This document shows positions 43,745-52,450 of a stretch of DNA of 64,000 nt, piece by piece. The stretch covers positions 124,001-188,000 of the forward strand of contig NZ_JACHWM010000012.1 in the NCBI RefSeq assembly GCF_014191355.1, read 5' to 3'. The DNA is from Methylobacterium sp. R2-1 (GTDB taxonomy: Bacteria > Pseudomonadota > Alphaproteobacteria > Rhizobiales > Beijerinckiaceae). The position numbers and the translations under genes are program-made. Every line of letters begins with the position of its first letter. Positions within the stretch are counted from its first letter, which is position 1. The notes beneath the pieces are model-generated. The model made no database searches, had not been told where the DNA came from, and was given only the letters and a program-made list of their open reading frames with translations.

Positions 43745-45763
43745 TCAGGCGGCGTGGCGCCTGCGACCGTTCCAGGTCTCGAGCAGGGCCGGAAGAGCGC
43801 TCGCTGGCACCGGTGGGCTGAACAGATAGCCCTGCACCTCGTCGCAGCCCTCCTCGCGCAGCCACGCGAGCTGCTCCGGCGTCTCGACACCTTCGGCAGT
43901 CGTCGTCATGCCGAGGCTCGAAGCGAGGCTGACCACCGCCCGCACGATGAAGCCCGAGCCCTGCTCCACCGTCAGGTCGCGGGTGAAGGATTGATCGACC
44001 TTCATCTTGTCGAAGGGGAAGCTGCGCAGGTAGCTGAGGCTCGAATAGCCGGTGCCGAAATCGTCCATGGCGATGCGGACCCCGAGATCCCGCAGCCCGT
44101 GCAGGATCGCGACCGTGGCGCCGCCATTCACGAGCAGGACGCTCTCGGTGATCTCCAGTTCGAGGCGGCGAGCGGGCAGGCCGCTCTCGGCCAGCGCTGC
44201 CTTCACCGTCCCGATCAGCGCGGTCGAGGTGAATTGCGCCGCCGAGACATTGACCGCGACCTTGAGCCCGTCGGGCCAGCCGGCGGCCTCGCGGCAGGCG
44301 CGCCGTAGGACCCATTCGCCCAGTGGCACGATGAGGCCGATCTCCTCGGCAAGCGGCACGAATTCGGCGGGCGAGACGCGCCCTCGCGTCGTGTGGGTCC
44401 AGCGCAGAAGCGCCTCGAAGCCGCAGATGCGCTCCTGAGCGAGGTCGTAGATCGGCTGGAAATGCAGATCGAACGCCTCCGCCTCGAAGGCGGCGCGCAG
44501 GTCGAGTTCGAGGGAGCGGCGGGCCTGAAGGCGGGCATCCATCTCCGCCTCGAAGAACCGGAATACACCGCGCCCGTCTCCCTTGGCGCGATAGAGGGCG
44601 ACATCGGCGCACTGCATCAGCCGTTCGGGTTCCAAGCCGTCGCTGGGCGCGAGCGCGATGCCGATGCTGACGCCGATGGTGACGGAATGATGGGTGAGCG
44701 CGTAGGGCGCGCTGACCACGCCGAGGATACGCCGGGCCAAGGTGGCGGCATCCGCCGGCTCCTCGACCGCGGCCTGGATGATCGCGAACTCGTCGCCACC
44801 CAATCGAGCAACGGTATCAACCTCGCGCAGGCAGGCTCTGAGGCGATGGGCCACCGCCCGCAGCAACTCATCGCCGACCGCGTGGCCGAGGGTATCGTTG
44901 ACCTGCTTGAAGTTGTCCAGGTCGAGGCAGAGTACGGCGAAGCCGGTGTCGCGCCGGGCCTGGGTGATCGCCCCCTCGATGCGCTCGCGCAGCAGTACGC
45001 GGTTGGGCAACTCCGTCACGGCATCGTGCCGGGCCATGTGGGCGATGCGGGCCTCGGCGTTCCAGCGCTCGGTTACCTCCTCGTAGATCGCCACGAAGCC
45101 GCCGCCGTCGATCGGCTGGATCTCGATCGCGACGATGCGTCCGTCGGCGAGGTGCTGGATTTGGGCCGGCACGGCGTCGGCCCCCATCAGCGCATCGATC
45201 TCGGCGATCTGCTCAGCCTCGCTCCAGTCCGACTGGTTTTCGGCCATGGCGTTCCTGCGCAGCACCTCCAGTGCCGGCATGCCCGGAGTCACGGCACCGG
45301 GCGGCAGGCGGTAGATCTCGTGATAGCGGCGGTTGACCACGAGCAGCCGGTGATCGCGATCGTAGAGCAGGAAGCCCAGAGACAGGGTGTCGAGCGCCGC
45401 ATTCAGCCGAGCGATGCGGTCGCTCAGTTCCTCCTCACGGCGCTTCAAGGCCGTGAGGTCGGCCGGGATCGTCGGCCTGGACCGGGCCTCGGCCATCTGC
45501 ATCGCCACGGTGAGGCGGCGGACGAGCTGGCGCAATGTGAGGACCACGAGGGCGAGCGCGGCGGCGCCGGCACCCGCGACGAGCACGGCCCGCGAGGCCG
45601 GTTCAGCGCAGAACGAGGCTGCGAACGCGGCGGCGGTGAGTCCGGTCACGGTCAGGCACAGCCGCAAGCCGGCGCGCAGGACGTCTCCGCGTATCGTCCC
45701 CTCGCCGCTCGGCGGAACCGCCTGCCGACCCGCGGCTCCGCAACATTCGGCCTGCGCCTGCAT
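43745..45763 (-). CDS. Membrane-anchored PAS-GGDEF-EAL cyclic-di-GMP protein
   Basis: 672 residues from ATG 45763 (a longer reading would start with TTG at 45841). Two membrane helices (~32-52, 57-78), a short coiled coil, a PAS domain (~120-235), GGDEF (~245-405) with intact RLGGDEFAI, and EAL (~415-665). EAL keeps its metal and catalytic residues: FEALLRW, VNVSAAQF, LEITES, MDDFGTGYSSL, MKVDQSF, AEGVE. Both domains look competent, so it could make or degrade c-di-GMP depending on signal. Close to the hook genes, which fits control of motility versus attachment (inference). Confidence 0.92.
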   Translation of the reverse strand: MQAQAECCGAAGRQAVPPSGEGTIRGDVLRAGLRLCLTVTGLTAAAFAASFCAEPASRAVLVAGAGAAALALVVLTLRQLVRRLTVAMQMAEARSRPTIPADLTALKRREEELSDRIARLNAALDTLSLGFLLYDRDHRLLVVNRRYHEIYRLPPGAVTPGMPALEVLRRNAMAENQSDWSEAEQIAEIDALMGADAVPAQIQHLADGRIVAIEIQPIDGGGFVAIYEEVTERWNAEARIAHMARHDAVTELPNRVLLRERIEGAITQARRDTGFAVLCLDLDNFKQVNDTLGHAVGDELLRAVAHRLRACLREVDTVARLGGDEFAIIQAAVEEPADAATLARRILGVVSAPYALTHHSVTIGVSIGIALAPSDGLEPERLMQCADVALYRAKGDGRGVFRFFEAEMDARLQARRSLELDLRAAFEAEAFDLHFQPIYDLAQERICGFEALLRWTHTTRGRVSPAEFVPLAEEIGLIVPLGEWVLRRACREAAGWPDGLKVAVNVSAAQFTSTALIGTVKAALAESGLPARRLELEITESVLLVNGGATVAILHGLRDLGVRIAMDDFGTGYSSLSYLRSFPFDKMKVDQSFTRDLTVEQGSGFIVRAVVSLASSLGMTTTAEGVETPEQLAWLREEGCDEVQGYLFSPPVPASALPALLETWNGRRRHAA

Positions 45764-46010
45764 CGGTAGCCCGACCTTCTTCTCCGATCCCGGCGAGAAT
45801 GCCCGGATCCGGTTAAGAGGGCCTCTCAGGATTCCAACCAAAGATCGTTTTCTCTGGCTCTGCCGATGATTTGGCGATCAGCCGACTGGTCCCTGAGCGA
45901 TCTGGGCTGCGTCTGAAAGCCTTTCCTGAAACCTGCGTACGCTCGTTCGACACGCCGCCGCACCACATCCTCGATCGGTCGCAGGACCAGCCGAGCCCGA
46001 AGCAGCCGGG

Positions 46011-46478
46011 TCAGAACTTGCCGAGCAGCGGAAATTCCTGGCTCAGCGTCGACTCGGCGGGCAATGGCGCCTCGCGGCGGCGCGGCTTGCGATTGAGCAC
46101 CTGTTTCAGCTTCGTCTTCAGGAGGTTGATATCGAACGGCTTGAGGATGAAGGCGTCGGCGCCCGCGACGTGGGCGTGGTTGATATCCTCGAAGTCGAAC
46201 GAGGTCTCGGTGAGGATGAAGGGCGTATTCATCAGGCCGTCGTCGGCGCGGATCTCCCGCAGAAGCTGAAGCCCGTCCATCGGCTCCATGGCGAGATCGG
46301 AGATGACGAGAGCGTAACGGCGCTCCCGCATGCGCTTGAGGGCCTCGGAGCCGTCCGACACGCCTTCGACGTCCGGGAAGCCGAGACGGGACATCAACTC
46401 GATGACCAGCCGAAGGAGCTTGGGCTGGTCATCGACGATGAGGATGGGAAGCGTGTCGCTCATGGCGTCCGAGGTCAT
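46011..46478 (-). CDS. Single-domain response regulator (CheY-like receiver)
   Basis: 155 residues. Receiver domain ~10-130: acidic pair Asp16-Asp17, phospho-acceptor Asp61 (VISDLAM), Thr90 (ILTETS), Lys113 (ILKPF). A ~25-residue tail has no output domain. It lies 45 bp downstream of the BLUF-like gene on the same strand and likely shares its transcript. It could act on the flagellar motor or a kinase. Confidence 0.9.
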   Translation of the reverse strand: MTSDAMSDTLPILIVDDQPKLLRLVIELMSRLGFPDVEGVSDGSEALKRMRERRYALVISDLAMEPMDGLQLLREIRADDGLMNTPFILTETSFDFEDINHAHVAGADAFILKPFDINLLKTKLKQVLNRKPRRREAPLPAESTLSQEFPLLGKF

Positions 46479-46523
46479 GTCTCAACAGGATCTCTGAAGG
46501 ACGGGCCGAGACAGCCCGCCCGT

Positions 46524-46991
46524 TCAAACGAACAGATGATCGATGCCCTGCTTGGCCATCGATTCGGCTTGTAACGTGACGGCCAGCCCATGAATGGCGC
46601 TGGCCTTCGGCGTGCCCCGCTGCAGCATCGGCAGAAGGCCGGATTTGGCGAAGTGCGGCTCGTTGCCGGCCGTACGGCTCACCGTGGTGAACGAGCTGAC
46701 GAACTCGCGCTTGGCGATCTCGCGCCACTCGACGATCTGCACGTCGCGGTGACGCGAATCCGCGGCGATCCGCTGGAAGGTGTCGTTGACCGACAGGCGC
46801 TCGCCCTCGACGACCTGGATCGCGAAATTCTGGTCGATGATCAGGAAGCTCGTGATCACGGCGAACTCGTTCTTCTTCTGAGCCTGACGCGTGATGTCGC
46901 CGATCTGCTTCGCGCGCAGGGCCGGCTCATTCGAGATGGTCAGGCGCGAGAAGTAGATCAGGTGGACGAGGCTCGTCCTCTTGTTCTTCAT
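46524..46991 (-). CDS. Divergent BLUF-like blue-light sensor protein
   Basis: 155 residues from ATG 46991. The N-terminal ~100 residues follow the BLUF pattern: LVHLIYFSR (Tyr13), QKKNEFAVITSFLI (Asn41), FAIQVVEG (Gln59), then HRDVQIVEWREIAKREF. Tyr, Asn and Gln that contact flavin in BLUF domains are kept. The late Trp/Met position is Ser/Phe (EFVSSFTT) and ITG is ITS, so flavin binding is uncertain. Residues 105-155 match nothing I know. Divergent from flgE and followed by a receiver gene. Confidence 0.75.
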   Translation of the reverse strand: MKNKRTSLVHLIYFSRLTISNEPALRAKQIGDITRQAQKKNEFAVITSFLIIDQNFAIQVVEGERLSVNDTFQRIAADSRHRDVQIVEWREIAKREFVSSFTTVSRTAGNEPHFAKSGLLPMLQRGTPKASAIHGLAVTLQAESMAKQGIDHLFV

Positions 46992-47065
46992 GGATCCCGT
47001 CCGACGCGAAAACTCAGCGTCCACCCTAAGGGGCGTCGCGATAACGGGCCGTAAACACGGTTGCA

Positions 47066-47114
47066 CTCGGCAGAATCTGCCGTGGAGTGGGCCGGATCGT
47101 CCAATTCTGCCGAG
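47066..47114 (+). promoter_or_regulatory. Palindromic activator-type sites upstream of the flgE sigma-54 promoter
   Basis: CGGCAG-AAT-CTGCCG (47068-47082) is a perfect palindrome, and CTCGGCAGAAT (47066-47076) recurs inverted as ATTCTGCCGAG (47104-47114). Position 50-90 bp before the sigma-54 promoter suits an enhancer; the CGGCA/TGCCG core resembles Caulobacter ftr sites bound by FlbD (inference). Confidence 0.55.
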
Positions 47115-47154
47115 GTCGCGGGAGGCCACCTCAATAATTTCAATGGCTTAGTTC

Positions 47155-47170
47155 TGGCACGGCGATTGCG
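47155..47170 (+). promoter_or_regulatory. Sigma-54 promoter of flgE-flgK-flgL
   Basis: TGGCAC-N5-TTGCG: GG at -24 and GC at -12 with exact spacing, 48 bp before the flgE ATG. This class of promoter drives late flagellar genes in alphaproteobacteria such as Caulobacter. Confidence 0.85.
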
Positions 47171-47217
47171 GCCTCGCATCCACCGCCTCGTGCGGCCTTG
47201 TGGAGCGAGCGAACGCC

Positions 47218-48600
47218 ATGGACGTCTTTTCCGCGCTTCAGACCGCGGTCTCAGGCCTGAAGGCGCAATCCTTCTCGCTGAGCAACATCTCCGGCAACAT
47301 CGCGAACTCGCAGACGACCGGCTACAAGCGCATCGATACAAGCTTCGTCGACATGCTCGTCGACGGCGACGCCCGGAGCCAAACCGCAGGCTCGGTCGGG
47401 GCATTCTCGGAACTCACGAACTCGATCCAGGGCAACAAGGTCTCGACCGGCGTCTCCACCAACATGGCGCTCGACGGTCAGGGCTTCTTCGTCGTGCGGA
47501 AGAAGACCACCGATGCGGGCGGCAGCGAGAGCTTCTCCACCGCCAACCTCTATACCCGCCGCGGCGATTTCGCCCCGGACAAGGACGGCTATCTCGTCAA
47601 CGGCGCGGGCTCCTACCTCGTCGGCGCGAGCCTCGATCCGGTCACCGGTCAGACCAACGGCACCGGGCCGATCAAGATCTCCAATGCGATCATCCCGGCC
47701 AAGCCGACGACGACGATCACCTATTCGGCCAACCTGCCGAAGTCGCCCGCCACCACCAACGCCGCCTCGACGAAAGGCCTGCTCTCCGCCTTCAGCGACG
47801 GCACCGACGCGCGGGTGACACCGACCAACGGCGCGACCGGCGGCACCGTGTCCCAGACCAACGCGCAGAGCTTCATCGACAACAGCATCGCCGGCCCGGC
47901 GCTGACCGCCTACACCGCCTCCGGCTCCCCCTTGAGCGTCCAGAGCCGGTGGGCGAAGGTGGCCGCCGCCGACACGGCGACCGGCACGAGCGACACCTGG
48001 AACCTGTTCATTGCCGACAAGACCAGCGTCAACGGCAATCAGACGAGCTGGACCAATATCGGCCAGGCCTTCACCTTCAGCGCCAGCGGGCAGATGACCG
48101 CTCCCACCGGCAGCACAGTTCCGATCAACAACCTGACGGTCGACGACGTCAATGTCGGCCAAGTCACCCTCGATCTCAGCGGCGGCCTGACCCAGTACGC
48201 TGCCGCCTCCGGTACGGTGACGACCAACGACCTCAAGCAGAACGGCTACGCCTCGGGCTCGCTGAACTCCGTCGAGGTGGGCGAGAACGGCATCATCAGC
48301 GGCAAGTACTCGAACGGCTCGGTTCTCGGGCTGGCCCGGCTCGAGGTGGTGCAGTTCGTCAACCCCGACGGGTTGAAGCCGGATTCGCTGGGCAACTACC
48401 AGCAGACCGTCGCCTCGGGCGAGGCGATCGCCGGGCTCAAGGACTCGACCGTGGTCGGGGCGAACCTCGAGCAGTCGAATACTGACATTGCCGCGGAATT
48501 CTCGAAGATGATCGTTACCCAACAGGCCTACTCTGCCAACACCCGGGTGATGTCGACGGCGCAGACGATGATCTCCGACCTTTTGAACGTCATCCGCTGA
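47218..48600 (+). CDS. flgE: Flagellar hook protein FlgE
   Basis: 460 residues. N-terminal rod/hook motif (FSALQTAVSGLKAQSFSLSNISGNIANSQTTGYK, in segments), the FlgE-type GVSTNMALDGQGFFVV, a central variable region, and the C-terminal helix AEFSKMIVTQQAYSANTRVM. It polymerises into the hook outside the cell. Start ATG 47218 matches the family. Expression likely sigma-54 dependent; flgK follows after 26 bp. Confidence 0.95.
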   Translation: MDVFSALQTAVSGLKAQSFSLSNISGNIANSQTTGYKRIDTSFVDMLVDGDARSQTAGSVGAFSELTNSIQGNKVSTGVSTNMALDGQGFFVVRKKTTDAGGSESFSTANLYTRRGDFAPDKDGYLVNGAGSYLVGASLDPVTGQTNGTGPIKISNAIIPAKPTTTITYSANLPKSPATTNAASTKGLLSAFSDGTDARVTPTNGATGGTVSQTNAQSFIDNSIAGPALTAYTASGSPLSVQSRWAKVAAADTATGTSDTWNLFIADKTSVNGNQTSWTNIGQAFTFSASGQMTAPTGSTVPINNLTVDDVNVGQVTLDLSGGLTQYAAASGTVTTNDLKQNGYASGSLNSVEVGENGIISGKYSNGSVLGLARLEVVQFVNPDGLKPDSLGNYQQTVASGEAIAGLKDSTVVGANLEQSNTDIAAEFSKMIVTQQAYSANTRVMSTAQTMISDLLNVIR

Positions 48601-48626
48601 AGAGCCCCTGAAGGAGGAGAGACGCC

Positions 48627-50519
48627 TTGGCCCTCGACGCGTTCAGCACGGCCACCGCCGGCCTGCGGGTCACGCAGGCCCAGATCGGGGTCGTCTCGCA
48701 GAACATCGCCAATGTCGGCACGGCGGGCTACGTCCGGCGCACGCTGTCGCCAGTCACCTCAGGCACGGGGAATGCCGGTGTAGCGACCGGCACGGTCGCC
48801 CGAGCAATCGATGCGGCGGCGCTCAAGCAGCTCCGCTCCGAGACGTCGGGCGCGGCCTATACCTCGCTGATGTCCAAGGCGCGTACCCAGCTCGACACGC
48901 TCTACGGACGGCCGGGCGACAGCTCGGCGCTCGACGGCGTATTCAACAACTTCACGCTCTCGCTTCAAACGCTCGCAGCCAACCCGACCTCGACGGCCGC
49001 GCGGGCCACGGTGCTCAGTGCGGCCAACGACATCGCCACGCGCATCGGCAGCGCCGCCAACGGCGTTCAGGCCCTGCGCTCGGGGCTGGAGACGCAGCTC
49101 GGCATCGACACCGACAAGGCGAACGGCCTGCTCGCACAACTGGCCAAGCTCAACTCCCGCATCATCGCGACCTCGACCGGCGACCCGAGCCGCCCCGACC
49201 TGGAGGACCAGCGCGACCAGGCACTCACCAGCCTGTCGGGTCTCATGGACATCAACGCCGTCACCCAGGGTGACGGCAGCGTGAGCGTACTGACCAGCTC
49301 CGGCGTCACCCTGCTCGATCGCACCAATCCGGCTTCGCTCAGCTTCGATGCCCGCGGCACTCTTTCGGCCAATGCCCTCTACGACACCGACCCGTCGCAG
49401 AGCGGGGTGGGCACCATCGTCGCGACCACACCCGGAGGCGGCAAGATCGACCTGCTCGCCTCCGGGGCGATCCGTTCCGGCTCGATCGCCGCCGCGATCG
49501 AGCTGCGCGACACGGTGCTGCCGCAGGCTCAGCGCCAACTCGACGACCTCGCGGCGGGCCTGTCGCGGGCGATGTCCGACCGTGTCGCCACCGGTACGGT
49601 TCCCACCGACGGCACCCAAGGCGGCTTCGACATCGACCTCACCGGCCTCTCGGCCGGCAACGCCATCACCCTGACGGTCCAGGACGGAAGCGGGACGCAG
49701 CGCAACCTGATCCTGATGCCGTCGTACCAGACGCCGCCGCCCACCGTTCCCGCCGGGAGCACCGACGACGCGAACGCGACGATCATCCCGTTTACGATCC
49801 CGCCGCCCGGTGCAAGCCGCGACCCCGCCTCGGTTCGCAACGCGATCGCTGCCGCTCTGGGTGGGGGCTACACGGTGTCGAGCGCGCCGGGCGGCGCGGC
49901 GGGAGCGATGCGGATCCTGTCGACCGGCGGTGCGTCGCTGGTCGGGGCGAGCGCCAGCGTGACGCAGGTCACCTCGGCGAGCGACATCAAGGGCTCGGCC
50001 ACGCAGCTTCCGCTCTTCGTCGATGGCGCGACCGCCGCGCTCTACACCGGCACCTTCGATGGCGGCTCGCAGCTCACCGGCTTCGCCCAGCGCATCGCCG
50101 TGAACCCGACCGTGGTCGGCAGTGCCGGCAGCCTCGTCGGAATCACAGGGACGGGCACCGGAAGCAGCAACGGCGACGGAACCCGGCCCCAGGCCCTCTA
50201 CACCGCGCTGACGAGCACGCAGCGCCTGTTCTCCTCGTCCAGCGGCATCAGCGGCATCGACGCGCCGACCCGCTCGAGCGTCGCCGACTTCGTCCAGGGC
50301 GTCATCTCGGTGCAGGGTGCAGCAGCCGCGGCGGCTCAGGATCTCGATGAGGGGCAGAGCATCGCCCTCTCGACGGCGCAGGGTCGCTTCGCCTCCGCCT
50401 CGGGCGTCAACATCGACGAGGAAATGTCGAACCTGATCGCGCTCCAGCAGGCCTACGCCGCCAATGCCCGCGTGCTGACGGCCGCTCGCGACATGATCGA
50501 CACCCTGCTCAGGATTTAG
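48627..50519 (+). CDS. flgK: Flagellar hook-associated protein FlgK
   Basis: 630 residues from a TTG start with AAGGAGG 9 nt upstream. N-terminal ALDAFSTATAGLRVTQAQIGVVSQNIANVGTAGYVRR and C-terminal DEEMSNLIALQQAYAANARVL are the HAP1 coiled-coil ends. Between them, residues ~332-410 form a module (AITLTVQDGSGTQRNLI then DPASVRNAIAAAL) that resembles two modules in FlgL. It joins hook and filament. Confidence 0.94.
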   Translation: MALDAFSTATAGLRVTQAQIGVVSQNIANVGTAGYVRRTLSPVTSGTGNAGVATGTVARAIDAAALKQLRSETSGAAYTSLMSKARTQLDTLYGRPGDSSALDGVFNNFTLSLQTLAANPTSTAARATVLSAANDIATRIGSAANGVQALRSGLETQLGIDTDKANGLLAQLAKLNSRIIATSTGDPSRPDLEDQRDQALTSLSGLMDINAVTQGDGSVSVLTSSGVTLLDRTNPASLSFDARGTLSANALYDTDPSQSGVGTIVATTPGGGKIDLLASGAIRSGSIAAAIELRDTVLPQAQRQLDDLAAGLSRAMSDRVATGTVPTDGTQGGFDIDLTGLSAGNAITLTVQDGSGTQRNLILMPSYQTPPPTVPAGSTDDANATIIPFTIPPPGASRDPASVRNAIAAALGGGYTVSSAPGGAAGAMRILSTGGASLVGASASVTQVTSASDIKGSATQLPLFVDGATAALYTGTFDGGSQLTGFAQRIAVNPTVVGSAGSLVGITGTGTGSSNGDGTRPQALYTALTSTQRLFSSSSGISGIDAPTRSSVADFVQGVISVQGAAAAAAQDLDEGQSIALSTAQGRFASASGVNIDEEMSNLIALQQAYAANARVLTAARDMIDTLLRI

Positions 50520-50533
50520 CTTCGGAGCCGCCG

Positions 50534-52327
50534 ATGACCATTTCCGCCTTCGCCGCCGGCACCTACCGCTTCGACCGCCAGTCGGCGAGCCTCGTCGGCA
50601 TGAAGAACCAGCTCGACGGGCTGGCCCGGCAGCTCTCGACGGGGCGCACCGCCGAAACCTATGGCGGCCTCGGCGTGGCGCGCACGACGAGCCTCAGCGC
50701 CCACGCGGCGATCAGCGCCCAGGACGGCTATCTCACGGCGATCACCTCGGCCGAGACCCGGGTGAAGCTCACGAGCGCCAGCCTGACGCAGCTCAAGTCG
50801 CTCTCCGACAGCACCCGATCCAACCTCAGCGGAAACGTCGCCTCGCGCAACGAGAAGCTGCCGGCCACGACCGTGCAGCTCGCCGCCAACAACCTCTCGG
50901 CGGCTGTCGATGCATTGAATCAGCAGGCCGGCGGGGTCTACGTCTTCTCTGGGCGAGCCACCGATACGGTGCCGGTCGTCTCGCAGCAGGCGATCATGAA
51001 CGGCATCCCGGCGGAGGGCCTGGATGGGCTCAAAGCGCTGATCGCCGAGCAGAAGAAGGCCGATCTCGGTCCCTCGGGGAACGGACGCCTGATCCAGGGC
51101 CTCGGCACCCGGACGGTCAGTCTGTCGGAAGATACCAACCCGGAGGCGCGGGCGAATTTCGGCTTCACCCTCATGGCCGCGTCGAGTTCGAACAGCGCCT
51201 CGCTCGGCGTCGACTTCATCGCGGGGACGAAGCCCGATGTTTCCCTGAGCTTCGCGCAGCAGCCCGCCGACGGCGCGCAGGTGCGCGTCGTCCTGCAGTT
51301 CGCCGACGGCAGCCAGAAGACCCTCGACCTGACGGCTCGCACGGGGGAGGCCGGAAACGCGGCGGGCGCCTTCTCCATCGGCAACACCGCGGCGGAGACC
51401 GCCGCAAACCTGAAGCGGGCGCTCGGCGGAGCCGACATCGCGAGCGTGCAGAGCGCCAACCCTCCCGGCGTGACGGCTACCTTCGCCAACGGGCGAGCCG
51501 CCTCGACATCTTTCTCGATCGGGAACGGCGTCGCATCCGGTGACACCATCACGCTGAAGCTCGGCCTGCATGACGGCACGACCAAGACCATCACCCTGAC
51601 CGCCTCCGAGACGGCCGATTCCACCTCCACGACGACCTTCGCCATCGGCGCGACGCCGGACGACACCACCGCAAACCTGTCGCGGACGCTCCAGAACGCT
51701 CTGACAGCGGCCGCCAACACCGACCTTTCTGCGAGTTCGACGGCCCGCGCCGCGCTCAACTTCTTCGAGGGCTCACCGGTGGCAGGGCTGAGCCCGCGGC
51801 GCGTCGCAGCGGACGGCAACGGCTTCGCCGAGACCGCAAGCGCCAAGACCGTGATCTGGTACAAGGGCGACACCGCCGCCGACCCACGGGCGACGGCGAC
51901 CGTGCAGGCCGGTACCAGCCGGACGGTGGAGATCGGCGCTCAGGCCAACGAGGAAGCGATCCGCAGGACGCTGGCTGGCATCGCCGCGATGGCGGCCGAA
52001 AGCTTCACCAGCACGACCGGAACCGTCGATACGGCGCGTTTCGAGGCGGTGTCCAGCCGGGCGGCCAACCTGCTCACCCCGAGTGAGGATGAGCAGAGCC
52101 TGGAGCAGCTCGGCACCGATTTCGGCTTGGCGGCCAGCAGCATGGCCAATGCGAAGTCGGTAGCGAATACGACCAAGGCGACCCTGGAGGCGTCCCTCGA
52201 CGGGGTCGACACGGTCTCGACGGAGGAGGTCGCGGCCAAGCTGCTGAGCCTGCAGACGCAACTGCAAGCGAGCTACAAGGTCACCTCGATCCTCTCCGAG
52301 ATGAGCCTCGTCAACTATCTGCGCTAG
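50534..52327 (+). CDS. flgL: Flagellar hook-filament junction protein FlgL, enlarged
   Basis: 597 residues against ~300-350 for usual FlgL. The N-terminal flagellin-like helix (QSASLVGMKNQLDGLARQLSTG, in part) and C-terminal helix (SLQTQLQASYKVTSILSEMSLVNYL) are intact. The extra length comes mainly from two tandem modules, ~235-298 and ~323-388, each with DG..KTL.LTA, then FSIG/FAIG and a TAANL.RAL helix. Third gene of the hook operon. Its TAG stop lies in a CTAG that begins a repeat element. Confidence 0.92.
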   Translation: MTISAFAAGTYRFDRQSASLVGMKNQLDGLARQLSTGRTAETYGGLGVARTTSLSAHAAISAQDGYLTAITSAETRVKLTSASLTQLKSLSDSTRSNLSGNVASRNEKLPATTVQLAANNLSAAVDALNQQAGGVYVFSGRATDTVPVVSQQAIMNGIPAEGLDGLKALIAEQKKADLGPSGNGRLIQGLGTRTVSLSEDTNPEARANFGFTLMAASSSNSASLGVDFIAGTKPDVSLSFAQQPADGAQVRVVLQFADGSQKTLDLTARTGEAGNAAGAFSIGNTAAETAANLKRALGGADIASVQSANPPGVTATFANGRAASTSFSIGNGVASGDTITLKLGLHDGTTKTITLTASETADSTSTTTFAIGATPDDTTANLSRTLQNALTAAANTDLSASSTARAALNFFEGSPVAGLSPRRVAADGNGFAETASAKTVIWYKGDTAADPRATATVQAGTSRTVEIGAQANEEAIRRTLAGIAAMAAESFTSTTGTVDTARFEAVSSRAANLLTPSEDEQSLEQLGTDFGLAASSMANAKSVANTTKATLEASLDGVDTVSTEEVAAKLLSLQTQLQASYKVTSILSEMSLVNYLR

Positions 52328-52382
52328 GCTTTCGGCGTTGCGTCGACTTTTTACGAAAGCCGGCGGTCATCGTTCGGGACGC
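52324..52382. repeat. Family 1 repeat, degenerate copy
   Basis: CTAG then GTTGCGTCGACTTTTTACG, AAAGCCGGCGG and GTTCGGGACG align with the second hairpin of the 63320-63424 element. It starts with the flgL stop codon. Confidence 0.65.
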
Positions 52383-52401
52383 CGCGTTCACTGCCGCCTG
52401 G

Positions 52402-52441
52402 AATGAAAGCGGCCCGAGGTTTCCCTCGGGCCGCTTTCATT
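52402..52441. terminator. Bidirectional terminator between flgL and DUF4167
   Basis: Eighteen perfect pairs: AATGAAAGCGGCCCGAGG (52402-52419), TTTC loop, CCTCGGGCCGCTTTCATT (52424-52441), then TTGC. Convergent genes on both sides. Confidence 0.9.
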
Positions 52442-52450
52442 TTGCTCGTC

